Positions 1-7,626 of a stretch of DNA of 46,479 nucleotides are shown one piece after another; within the stretch, counting starts at the first letter, position 1; every line of letters starts with the position of its first letter. This stretch comes from Promethearchaeota archaeon (GTDB lineage Archaea; Asgardarchaeota; Lokiarchaeia; Sigynarchaeales; SOKP01). A program made the position numbers and the translations under genes. The stretch is from positions 1 to 46,479 of the forward strand of contig JAEOTV010000054.1 in assembly GCA_016839635.1 (NCBI GenBank), read 5' to 3'. Below the pieces are notes generated by a model, which saw nothing but the letters and a program-made list of their open reading frames with translations, was not told the DNA's origin and ran no database searches.

Positions 1-1114
1 ATTCAATGTTTAACTTTTTAGCTAACTCTTTTGTACTATGATTTGGTAAAGCACCTACAGCTAAAACAACTAGATTGAAAACTTCACTAACTACCTTTCC
101 ATCTTCATTTTCATAATGAAGGATTAAATCTTTTGTCTCTGATTTTTCTTTAACATTAGATATTCTGCTTCTAATATATCTTATACCATATTCATCTTGA
201 GCACGTTCAATATATTTATCGAAATCTTTTCCGACAGCTCTCACATCCATTGAAAAAATCGTTGGTTTAATGATTTCCATATGCTCTTTCGCAATTACAG
301 CTTCTTTAGCGGTATACATGCAACACACAGAAGAACAATATTCTGCACCATTTTTTTTATCTCTTGAACCAACACATTGTAAAAAAGCGATTTTTTTTGG
401 TATAATTCCATCTGAGGGTCTCAGTATAAGTCCTGAGTGAGGACCACTTGCACTTAATATTCGTTCAAATTCAATACTCGTGACTACATTCAAATATTTT
501 CTATAGCCATATTGCTGGGTAAGACCAGGGTCATATTCATCAAACCCAATTGCTAAAACAATAGCTCCAACATTCAATGTAGTAAATTTATCCTCAAGAG
601 TGTAATCTATTGCTTTAGCTTTACAAACTCCTTTGCAAAACCCACATCCAATGCATATTTCTTGATCAATTGAAAAAACCAATGGAACTGCTTGTGGAAA
701 TTTTACAGATATGGCTGATCTATTAGATAATCCTTTATTAAAGAAATCAATTGCTTCTACAGGACATTCTTGAGCACATACGCCACAACCTGTGCATTTT
801 TCTTGATCTAATAATAAAGTTTTTTGGTGTAATTCAACAGAAAAATTACCTTGATTACCCTCAATTTTTTCTAAAGTTGTATTAATTAAAAGTGTAATAT
901 TTTCATGACGTCCTGCAGCTACCAATTTAGGTGCGAGGATACATATAGAACAATCATTAGTAGGAAATGTTTTGTCTAATTGTGACATAACACCTCCAAT
1001 ACTCATTGACGATTCAGCTAAATAGACTTTAAATCCTGAATCTGCTAGATCCATTGAAGCTTGAATACCTGCTATTCCTCCTCCTATCACTAAAACTGAA
1101 CCGATTTTATCCAT
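1..1114 (-). CDS. hdrA: HdrA-like FAD/iron-sulfur protein, short form (3' end cut by window edge)
   Basis: Heterodisulfide reductase subunit A-like flavoprotein, the last gene of the hdr operon. The reading frame is open from the ATG at 1114 to the window edge (371 residues), so the C-terminus lies outside. The start has a GAGGT Shine-Dalgarno seven bases upstream. It begins directly with the dinucleotide-binding glycine motif (GGGIAGIQAS) and lacks the N-terminal HdrA domain. An inserted ferredoxin domain carries CTGCGVCAQECP near residue 107 and CIGCGFCKGVC near 155, followed by the CVGSRD and YCSSVCCMYT motifs of HdrA. It closely resembles the short paralogue at 3561-4856. Expected to pass electrons through FAD and [4Fe-4S] centres in a cytoplasmic Hdr complex. 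Family call is firm; its partner is inferred. Confidence 0.9.
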   Translation of the reverse strand, partial: MDKIGSVLVIGGGIAGIQASMDLADSGFKVYLAESSMSIGGVMSQLDKTFPTNDCSICILAPKLVAAGRHENITLLINTTLEKIEGNQGNFSVELHQKTLLLDQEKCTGCGVCAQECPVEAIDFFNKGLSNRSAISVKFPQAVPLVFSIDQEICIGCGFCKGVCKAKAIDYTLEDKFTTLNVGAIVLAIGFDEYDPGLTQQYGYRKYLNVVTSIEFERILSASGPHSGLILRPSDGIIPKKIAFLQCVGSRDKKNGAEYCSSVCCMYTAKEAVIAKEHMEIIKPTIFSMDVRAVGKDFDKYIERAQDEYGIRYIRSRISNVKEKSETKDLILHYENEDGKVVSEVFNLVVLAVGALPNHSTKELAKKLNIE

Positions 1115-1116
1115 CT

Positions 1117-1887
1117 TTAAACCTCTTTAATTGATATAAATGTGGGAATTTCTTCATTTATTTGATCCACATCTACTAATCCCCGAGCTCTCAAGGTTAC
1201 AATATGCTGCAAAACTTTATGGGGTTCAAAACCAATTTCCTTAGCAATATCAGGGACGGATTTACCTTTATTCTTTATTTTTTCTAATATTTCATGACGA
1301 ATAATTTCATTTTCAACAGCATTATTAAGAATTTCCTCAAATTCTTCCTTTGGTATTATTTCACCATATACATTCCCTTGTGTTGTTAACTCCCTTTGTC
1401 TTGCAACTAAAGCTCTTAATCTTGAATCACTTAAAGCAAATTTTACCGCATTAAGATTATCAATGATCTTTTTTCTTACTTTTTTACTTTTAGTAGGAGA
1501 TGGCCCTAATTTACGGATATGTTCAGTAAAATCACTAATAATTTGAGCGAATCTATTTCCTTCTGAAGCAGAAACCCAATCAAGTCTTACTCGATCAGAG
1601 AAGTTAATCATAGACAATGATTTGCTAATCATTTTCATTTTTAATTCTGCTTCATAATTACCGCTAATATAATGACAATCTCCTAAGTGACATCCTAAAA
1701 CAATTACTCCATCAATTTCATTTATAAAAGCTTCAGCTATAAATACAGGATCAACTCTTCCTGAACACATAACACGAATAACTCTAACATTTGTAGGGTA
1801 TTGGATTCGACTAACACCTGCTAAGTCTGCTCCTGCATAAGAGCACCAATTACATAAAAACCCAAGAATTTTTGGCTCAAATACCAT
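1117..1887 (-). CDS. mvhD: MvhD-type iron-sulfur electron-transfer subunit with C-terminal winged-helix-like domain
   Basis: Residues 1 to about 140 match the methyl-viologen-reducing hydrogenase delta subunit family (MvhD/FlpD), with cysteines C12, C15, C41, C66 and C71 (GFLCNWC, RVMCSGRVDP, GCHLGDCHY) expected to bind an iron-sulfur cluster. In methanogens MvhD wires a hydrogenase or formate dehydrogenase to HdrA. The ATG directly abuts the stop of the upstream hdrA, with a purine-rich GGTGGAG inside that gene as ribosome site. The extra ~115 residues at the C-terminus include a stretch at about 197-250 (SVPDIAKEIGFEPHKVLQHI) that reads like a helix-turn-helix. No hydrogenase large or small subunit is present nearby, so the electron donor is unknown. 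Confidence 0.88.
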   Translation of the reverse strand: MVFEPKILGFLCNWCSYAGADLAGVSRIQYPTNVRVIRVMCSGRVDPVFIAEAFINEIDGVIVLGCHLGDCHYISGNYEAELKMKMISKSLSMINFSDRVRLDWVSASEGNRFAQIISDFTEHIRKLGPSPTKSKKVRKKIIDNLNAVKFALSDSRLRALVARQRELTTQGNVYGEIIPKEEFEEILNNAVENEIIRHEILEKIKNKGKSVPDIAKEIGFEPHKVLQHIVTLRARGLVDVDQINEEIPTFISIKEV

Positions 1888-3555
1888 TTAGTCTCCACCC
1901 CCATAAGTTACGATTTCAGCAATAAGTTGGTCACTTGTGAAATGATGAATTATAATTGCATTTTGTGGACAGCTAGCTCCACATACTCCACACCCTTTGC
2001 AAACTACTTTATTAACCACAACTGTATCCAAATCTTCATCTTTATATATTGCATTATAGGGACAAATTTTAATACACGCTTCACACCCTACACATAGATC
2101 AGGATCTATCTCTGCAGTAGAACCTTCGACTTCCAACATTTCTTTAGAAAGAATTGTACTTGCTCTAGATGCTGCTGCATTTGATTGTGATATAGATTCT
2201 GAAATATCTGCTGGCCAATGTGCAGAGCCACATACAAATATACCATCAGTAGCAAAATCAACGGGTCTTAATTTCACGTGAGCTTCTAAAAAGAAGTTAT
2301 TCTGTTCTAATGGTACTTTTAACATTTTAGCTAGTAGCTCAGAATCTTCATTAGCAATAAGAGGCATTGATAAAACCACAAGATCATTCTGAAAGCCAAT
2401 CACTTGGTTCATAAATTCATTATAAACCTCAATAGTATTTTTCTTTATAGTTGGAGGTTTTTCTGGTAAATATTTTATAAATAATATACCCATTTCTCTT
2501 GCTCTTCTATAATATTCCTCATAGGCAACACCTTGAGTTTGTATATCTCTAAAAATTATATTTACATTAGCATCAGGATTTTGTTCCTTGATTAAAATCG
2601 CATTTTTTAGAGCAGTCATACAACACACATTCGAACAATATTTCCGTTCTTCATTCCTACAACCTACGCATTGAATCATAGTAATATTGTTTGCACTTAA
2701 TTCACTCTTTTTTAATTTGTCCTCTAATTCTAATTGGCTTATCACGTTTTTTCCATTATAGCCATAATACCCTTCTGGCGACAACGGTATAGCTCCAGTT
2801 GCAACGATAATTGCCCCTGCTTCAATTTCAACAATCTTTTCGTTATGGATAATAATAGCTTTATAGTTTCCTACATAACCTTCAATTTTCTCAATTATAG
2901 CAGACTTATAAATATTGATTTTCTTATGATTTTCTACTACGTTCCTAATTTCTAATATATTTGAAGCATCTTCATTAGTAGGATATAGCTTATTTAGACT
3001 TCTGACCAGACCTCCTAATTCAGAATCCTTCTCTATTATACTTACTTCAAAATTTTGATTAGCTAAATTTAATGCTGCGTTCATCCCTGCAATACCCCCA
3101 CCAATTACTATAGCAGAGGGTATTACACTAACTTGCATTTTGTCTAAAGATTCTAATAAGGCTGCCTTATATACACCCATTCTAATAAGATCTTTAGCCT
3201 TTTCGGTACCCTTTTCTGGCTCTTTCATATGCACCCAAGAATCTTGATCTCGAATATTTACCATTTCAAATAAATAAGGATTTAAATCTGCTTCTTGACA
3301 AGTTGATCTAAATAATGGCTCATGAGTTCGTGGAGAACAAGATGCTACAATAACACGATTTAAGTTATGTTCCTTTATATTTTTCTTGATCTCATTTAAT
3401 CCAACTTCAGAACATGTATAAAGGTTAGCAGCTGTATATTCAACATTTGGTAAAGTTTTGGTATATTCTGTTAACTCAGATATATTTAAAACACCACCTA
3501 TATTAGTACCACAATGACAAATAAAAACCCCAATTCTAATATCAGCATCCGACAT
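1888..3555 (-). CDS. hdrA: HdrA-like flavoprotein, long form with N-terminal domain and C-terminal ferredoxin
   Basis: HdrA subunit of a heterodisulfide reductase-type complex, 555 residues. In order: the N-terminal HdrA domain (CHCGTNIGG near 13, CSPRTHEP near 113), the FAD-binding thioredoxin-reductase-like domain (GGGIAGMNAALNLA near 152), a mid-protein CVGCRN...YCSNVCCM cluster region, and a C-terminal two-cluster ferredoxin (C488, C491, C494, C498 and CKGCGVCGASCP after it). Methanogen HdrA is about 650 residues; here the inserted ferredoxin domain is missing and the chain runs straight through (NEKIVEIEAGAIIVATG). That insert is present in both short paralogues of the operon. GAGGGGAT lies eight bases before the ATG, and the upstream gene ends five bases away. 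Confidence 0.92.
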   Translation of the reverse strand: MSDADIRIGVFICHCGTNIGGVLNISELTEYTKTLPNVEYTAANLYTCSEVGLNEIKKNIKEHNLNRVIVASCSPRTHEPLFRSTCQEADLNPYLFEMVNIRDQDSWVHMKEPEKGTEKAKDLIRMGVYKAALLESLDKMQVSVIPSAIVIGGGIAGMNAALNLANQNFEVSIIEKDSELGGLVRSLNKLYPTNEDASNILEIRNVVENHKKINIYKSAIIEKIEGYVGNYKAIIIHNEKIVEIEAGAIIVATGAIPLSPEGYYGYNGKNVISQLELEDKLKKSELSANNITMIQCVGCRNEERKYCSNVCCMTALKNAILIKEQNPDANVNIIFRDIQTQGVAYEEYYRRAREMGILFIKYLPEKPPTIKKNTIEVYNEFMNQVIGFQNDLVVLSMPLIANEDSELLAKMLKVPLEQNNFFLEAHVKLRPVDFATDGIFVCGSAHWPADISESISQSNAAASRASTILSKEMLEVEGSTAEIDPDLCVGCEACIKICPYNAIYKDEDLDTVVVNKVVCKGCGVCGASCPQNAIIIHHFTSDQLIAEIVTYGGGD

Positions 3556-3560
3556 TTTTT

Positions 3561-4856
3561 TTATCCCCTCATTATTATTTCTGCAGCGTTAGCAGCTGCT
3601 CCACTTGCATCTATTACAGAAGATGGAATATCCATTGGTTCTCTACAAGCACCGCAAAGAAAAATGCCTTCTTTAGATGATTTCTGTGGATGGAAGTTAT
3701 CCCCCTTAAAAAAGTTATAATCATCTAATTTAACTCCTAGGATTTTTGCTAATTCACTAGCATCTTTTTTAGGGACCATAGTTGTAGCTAAAATCACTAA
3801 ATCAAATTTAAGTTGTTTAACTTGCGATGTATTAATATCCTCATAAATTATAAGAGGATTTCTTTGATCATCTTCTAATATCTTTGCCACTTTTCCTTTA
3901 ACGTATGTAATAGCATATTCCTTTTCTCCTCTTTCAATATATTCTCGAAATCCTTTACCGGCTGCTCTAAGATCAATATAAAATATTGAAGTTTCAATTT
4001 CATTATCATGCTCAAAAGCAATCATTGCTTCTTTAGTGGTATACATACAACAACAAGACGAACAATATGGATTATTTTTTATATCTCTTGAACCTACACA
4101 ATTAATAAAAGCAAGTTTTTTTGGATCATTTTTATCTGAAGGTCTTGTTAAATGCCCACCTAAAGGTCCAGAAGCACAAATTAACCTTTCAAATTCTAAA
4201 GCGGAAACAACATTAGAGTATCGACCATATCCTAATGATTCAATAATTTTTGGATCATAAATATCATACCCCGTTGCTACAATGACTGATCCTACATTTA
4301 GTTCAAGTTCTTCATCTTTTTGATCGAAATCAATTGCTTCTCTTTCACAAACCTTTTCACAAATTCTACAAGCGTTTTTTGTAAAAAATAAGCAGTTTTC
4401 TCTATCTATTGTCATTATTGAAGGAATTCCTTGAACATAATCGATATATATTGCTCTACGTTTTTTTAAATTCATATCAAACTCGTCATCTACTCTCATT
4501 GGGCATTTTTCTATACATTGTCCGCAATTTATACATTCGTCTTCTTTAACATATCTAGCTTTCTTGAGTATTTTTACATTGAAATTCCCTGGTTGACCAG
4601 ATAAGTTTTTAACTTCTGAAAGTGTATGTAAGGTAATATTTGGATGTCGAGAACATTCTGCAAGTTTAGGAGCTAAAATACAAATAGAACAGTCATTAGT
4701 GGGAAATGTTTTATCAAGTTGAGCCATTCTTCCACCAATACAGGCATTTTTTTCAATCAATTCAACTTTTATATCTCTTTCAGCTAAATCTAATGACGCT
4801 TGAATACCGGCAATTCCTCCTCCAACTACCATTACTCTTTTTAATTTTTCACCCAA
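3561..4856 (-). CDS. hdrA: HdrA-like FAD/iron-sulfur protein, short form
   Basis: HdrA-related flavoprotein of 431 residues without the N-terminal HdrA domain or the C-terminal ferredoxin. It starts with the FAD motif GGGIAGIQASLDLA (12-25) and has TNDCSICILAPKL near 54. The inserted ferredoxin has cysteines 108, 111, 114 and 118, and a second, widely spaced set (155, 163, 166, 170). INCVGSRD and YCSSCCCMYT follow. The start codon is TTG at 4856, supported by GGAGG nine bases upstream; no ATG fits. It follows hdrB in the same operon. Together with the long HdrA it would supply the full set of HdrA domains, which suggests the two assemble together; that is inference. Confidence 0.9.
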   Translation of the reverse strand: MGEKLKRVMVVGGGIAGIQASLDLAERDIKVELIEKNACIGGRMAQLDKTFPTNDCSICILAPKLAECSRHPNITLHTLSEVKNLSGQPGNFNVKILKKARYVKEDECINCGQCIEKCPMRVDDEFDMNLKKRRAIYIDYVQGIPSIMTIDRENCLFFTKNACRICEKVCEREAIDFDQKDEELELNVGSVIVATGYDIYDPKIIESLGYGRYSNVVSALEFERLICASGPLGGHLTRPSDKNDPKKLAFINCVGSRDIKNNPYCSSCCCMYTTKEAMIAFEHDNEIETSIFYIDLRAAGKGFREYIERGEKEYAITYVKGKVAKILEDDQRNPLIIYEDINTSQVKQLKFDLVILATTMVPKKDASELAKILGVKLDDYNFFKGDNFHPQKSSKEGIFLCGACREPMDIPSSVIDASGAAANAAEIIMRG

Positions 4857-4876
4857 ATTAATACTCCTCCTTCTTA

Positions 4877-5746
4877 TTAAGTAATTTTTTCTAGAATATT
4901 ATTAACCTTAATTCTATGGAAATTTAATCCAATGCTTTCTGTATCCATTCCAAGAGCTAAAGTAATTAACTCAGTTATGTAAAAAACAGGAAAATTATAG
5001 TCAGTATTTTTCTTTTTATTTACTTCTCTCTGATTGAAATCAAATTGTTGGTAGCATGCGGGACAGACACAAGCAATACAATCTGCTCCTGCTTCCTTTA
5101 TACTTTGAAGTTTATTTTCTAACATACTTAAGGATAAATCTTTCTCAGATTTTTCAACAGGGTTACCACAACAATCATTTTTCATACTATAATCAACAGG
5201 ATCTGCTCCAATTGCTTTTATTAATTCATCTAATGTCTTAGGATTGAGTGGATCATCCCAATTTATTATTTCAGAGGGTCTTAGATAATGACAACCCGGG
5301 TGGCCTGCAACTTTTAGGTCTTTTAAAGGTTTTTTAATTTTTTCTTTAATTTTGTCAATATTTTCGTAAAGTACTTCAGCAAAATGTTTAATATCGGCTT
5401 TTCCTTTATAATTTTTTCCTATAGCTTTTAATTTCAAATTAATTTCTTTTTTCTTCTCACTATCATTATCTAATATATGTTTAACTGTTTTAAGAGTTTC
5501 AGTACATCCAGAACAAAGACTTAATATATTACTATTACTTTCTTCAAAAAGACATAAATTTCTTGCGCCTAAAGCTAAAAAAGTTTCATGATCTAATTGA
5601 GCTGCTCCAGTTGGATCTGGACAGCACGAACATTTAGCTTGATCTCCAATTTTAATTCCGATTTTTTCAAATGTTTTTCGAGCAGAAGCTTCTAAAAATG
5701 GGAGTCTACCAGGAATTACACAACCTAAGAAGTAGTTATAAGACAT
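4877..5746 (-). CDS. hdrB: Heterodisulfide reductase subunit B-like (HdrB), CCG-domain protein
   Basis: HdrB family. In methanogens this subunit holds the non-cubane iron-sulfur clusters that reduce the CoM-CoB heterodisulfide. Two cysteine-rich CCG domains are visible: FLGCVIPGR near 6, CSCCPDP near 39 and CSGC near 78, then HPGCHYLRPSE, DCCGNP and CVCPACYQQFD in the C-terminal half. The ATG at 5746 is preferred over the in-frame ATG at 5764: the latter overlaps hdrC and itself contains the GAGGAAAG that serves as ribosome site for 5746, which sits one base after the hdrC stop. That arrangement suggests translational coupling. The natural substrate here is unknown, since Asgard archaea need not use CoM-CoB. 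Confidence 0.9.
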   Translation of the reverse strand: MSYNYFLGCVIPGRLPFLEASARKTFEKIGIKIGDQAKCSCCPDPTGAAQLDHETFLALGARNLCLFEESNSNILSLCSGCTETLKTVKHILDNDSEKKKEINLKLKAIGKNYKGKADIKHFAEVLYENIDKIKEKIKKPLKDLKVAGHPGCHYLRPSEIINWDDPLNPKTLDELIKAIGADPVDYSMKNDCCGNPVEKSEKDLSLSMLENKLQSIKEAGADCIACVCPACYQQFDFNQREVNKKKNTDYNFPVFYITELITLALGMDTESIGLNFHRIKVNNILEKIT

Positions 5747-5747
5747 T

Positions 5748-6254
5748 TTATTTGCTTTCCTCAATTAATTTTATTTTTTTTTTAAAATTTGTAACATTTA
5801 ATAATTTACCAATCTCCTCAATGTCAGCAGATTCTACTTTGGGAAGTCCTAATTGATCTCTTCTACGAATGATTGGTTGTGTAAGTGGGATTGCCAAACC
5901 ATTTTCTATTACCGATTTTGCTTGTACTTTATAAGCATCTGGATAAGGTTCTCCCAATAATACAATTCTATTTTTAATTTTCTCAAAAATCTCTGTTAAA
6001 AAGACATTCTGGGGGCACTCTTCTACACACATCTGACATGTACAACATAACCATACGTTAGGAGTTTGTTCTTTTAGTAATAGATCTTTCAACCCTAAAA
6101 GCGATTGTTCAATAATTTTACGAGGATTATATTCTCCATTAGTTATAAAAGCTACAGGACATGAGCTAGAACAAGTTCCACACTGATAGCAGTAATTTAA
6201 TGAGAAATCTTCCTTTATAAGTTCATTACGAAATATAAAATCAACCATTTGCAT
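5748..6254 (-). CDS. hdrC: Heterodisulfide reductase subunit C-like (HdrC) ferredoxin protein
   Basis: First gene of the hdr operon, 168 residues. HdrC carries two [4Fe-4S] clusters that link HdrA to HdrB. Both motifs are complete: C22, C25, C28 and C32 (YCYQCGTCSSSCPV), and C70, C73, C76 and C80 (CCTCQMCVEECP). Length and motif spacing fit the family. Two in-frame ATGs, at 6254 and two codons later, could start it; an AGGT lies a little too far upstream to decide. A TATA-like element lies about 60 bases upstream. Followed by hdrB with a one-base gap. Confidence 0.92.
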   Translation of the reverse strand: MQMVDFIFRNELIKEDFSLNYCYQCGTCSSSCPVAFITNGEYNPRKIIEQSLLGLKDLLLKEQTPNVWLCCTCQMCVEECPQNVFLTEIFEKIKNRIVLLGEPYPDAYKVQAKSVIENGLAIPLTQPIIRRRDQLGLPKVESADIEEIGKLLNVTNFKKKIKLIEESK

Positions 6255-6309
6255 AATTTTTCAAACCTTTATTTAGATAATACTACCATTTTGAATATCC
6301 AATTTCCGA

Positions 6310-6323
6310 GATATATAAATATT
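6310..6323 (-). promoter_or_regulatory. TATA-like promoter element of the hdr operon
   Basis: Read on the minus strand the site is ATATTTATATATCT. Its centre is about 60 bases upstream of the hdrC start. With the usual archaeal 25-base spacing, transcription would begin near 6290 and leave a leader of roughly 35 bases. Prediction from sequence only. Confidence 0.45.
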
Positions 6324-6388
6324 GATATTTTTAATAATATATTGATTATATTATTAAGGATCACAATAATTTATTTCGATATTATAAC

Positions 6389-6402
6389 TAAGATCGATCT
6401 TA
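6389..6402. repeat. 14-bp perfect palindrome upstream of the hdr promoter
   Basis: TAAGATCGATCTTA is its own reverse complement and stands out in otherwise low-complexity A/T sequence. It lies about 70 bases upstream of the hdr TATA-like element and is a candidate regulator-binding site. Activity is not shown. Confidence 0.5.
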
Positions 6403-6792
6403 ATATTTAAAGATATTTAACCATTTCAGAATTTAATAACTTTTGTTAAATTTTCCGACATTTTCATTTATCATATCGAAAAATCGGTAAGAAAAAAGTA
6501 TTAATCTAGGTATCTTTTTACTTTTTAAGTTATTGATATTGAATATTAAAATAAGATAGGATGTAAAAAGGTTATAATAGAATAGATTTATATAAAAAAA
6601 ATTGAATTAGGAAACAAAATTCATAACTCCTTATTTAATCATTGAGAATTTATGCTTCTTAGTAGTATTCTTAATGAGAATTTGAATCGTTTTATAATTA
6701 AATTTAACTCTTTATATTTTTACTAAAAATTGAAAAGAAATTGAAGATTTTAATAATTAAACGACAAATGAACTATAAAAAATATTATTGGG

Positions 6793-6842
6793 AAAATAAT
6801 TAATATAATATCTATGTATTAAAATAATTAATATAATATCTA
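6793..6842. repeat. Tandem direct repeat, two 22-bp copies with 28-bp period
   Basis: Positions 6793-6814 and 6821-6842 are identical (22 bases beginning AAAATAATTAATATAATATC), separated by six bases. They lie about 90-140 bases upstream of the GTPase start. A 28-bp period is close to three helical turns, so both copies would face the same side of the DNA. They could be an operator pair or chance low-complexity duplication. Confidence 0.55.
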
Positions 6843-6905
6843 AGGAAAAGTAAATGCAAGTTTCAATTACATTATTTATAGTTTAATGAAATAATATACC
6901 ATGAA

Positions 6906-6920
6906 TTTAAATATATAAAA
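6906..6920 (+). promoter_or_regulatory. TATA-like element for the COG2229-type GTPase gene
   Basis: TTTAAATATATAAAA lies only 13-27 bases before the ATG at 6933, and no Shine-Dalgarno sequence is visible between. This spacing predicts a leaderless or nearly leaderless transcript. Confidence 0.45.
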
Positions 6921-6932
6921 AAAAGATTATCG

Positions 6933-7613
6933 ATGAAAATACTAGTAAGCGGGCCACTACAATCGGGAAAATCAAGCTATATAAAAGTTTTGGATAATAA
7001 TGCGTTGAATGTAGAAGCAAAAGGTAAAGATGATAAATTTTACACTGTTGCAATGGATTTAGGGAGTTTAAAACTTAATGGGTTCGATGTATTTTTATTT
7101 GGAACGCCAGGTCTGTTAAGATTTTCAGTTATGAGAAGTATTTGTACTAGTGGTTCAGATGGAGTCATTTTTATATTTGATGCTGCTGCTCCTGAGAAAG
7201 ATGATAGTGCTATTATGATATTAAATTCGATAAGGAAAATATTACCTCAAAATACCCCAATAGTTTTTTTGGCAAATAAACAAGATATTGAAGGTGCTCG
7301 CCCTCCTGAAGTAATTCGTTCACTGAATTATTTACCCGAAAATAGTAAAATGTTTCCAACTAGCACAAAAACCAATCAAAACATAAAAGAATCTATTACA
7401 TACTTAGTTAATCATATTTTTGAAGAATATTCATCCTTACTTCAAACGCTCCGCAATTATGAAAATAATATCGAGGGATTAGCAGAAGAGTTAAAAAAAG
7501 ATAAAGTACAGATGCGAGATTTCTTAAATAATATGGAAATAAAACGATTTATTGAAATAGATCGTATTTCTAAGTCATTTAAAGTAAGATCAGGATTAAA
7601 ATATTTAGTTTAA
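6933..7613 (+). CDS. Small GTPase of the COG2229 / MglA-SRP-receptor-beta-like group
   Basis: Ras-superfamily GTPase of 226 residues. G1 is GPLQSGKSS (7-15). The switch I region holds T38 and VAMDLGSL. G3 is FGTPG (56-60), with the usual Asp replaced by Gly as commonly seen in this group. G4 is NKQD (115-118) and G5 is TST near 143. The catalytic-type Gln expected after G3 is Leu61, so intrinsic hydrolysis may be weak. Residues 165-226 form a charged, probably helical tail (YENNIEGLAEELKKDKVQMR) that could bind a partner. No lipidation signal or membrane segment is seen. It is a single gene convergent with the PEP carboxykinase gene. Such GTPases are numerous in Asgard archaea; the specific role is unknown. 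Confidence 0.85.
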   Translation: MKILVSGPLQSGKSSYIKVLDNNALNVEAKGKDDKFYTVAMDLGSLKLNGFDVFLFGTPGLLRFSVMRSICTSGSDGVIFIFDAAAPEKDDSAIMILNSIRKILPQNTPIVFLANKQDIEGARPPEVIRSLNYLPENSKMFPTSTKTNQNIKESITYLVNHIFEEYSSLLQTLRNYENNIEGLAEELKKDKVQMRDFLNNMEIKRFIEIDRISKSFKVRSGLKYLV

Positions 7614-7626
7614 TCACTTTTTCTAA

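Larger units (their letters stand above)
6255..6932. other. Gene-free divergent intergenic region (678 bp)
   Basis: Extremely AT-rich spacer between the leftward hdr operon and the rightward GTPase gene. I see no open frame of useful size and no RNA gene. It holds a TATA-like element for each side, a 14-bp perfect palindrome at 6389-6402 and a 22-bp direct repeat at 6793-6814 and 6821-6842. The remainder is low-complexity A/T sequence. Confidence 0.7.

Noticed and set aside
1..1114. Possible frameshifted or pseudogene hdrA, because it is shorter than HdrA
   Set aside because: The frame is open without interruption to the window edge and all cysteine motifs are intact; it is cut by the window and belongs to a short HdrA type also seen at 3561-4856.
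1117..6254. Methanogenesis heterodisulfide reductase
   Set aside because: Subunits match the Hdr family, but no methanogenesis-specific gene (mcr, mtr) is in the window, so the CoM-CoB substrate cannot be assumed.
6781..6842. Direct repeat considered as a CRISPR remnant
   Set aside because: Only two AT-only copies with a six-base spacer and no cas genes; spacing does not fit CRISPR.
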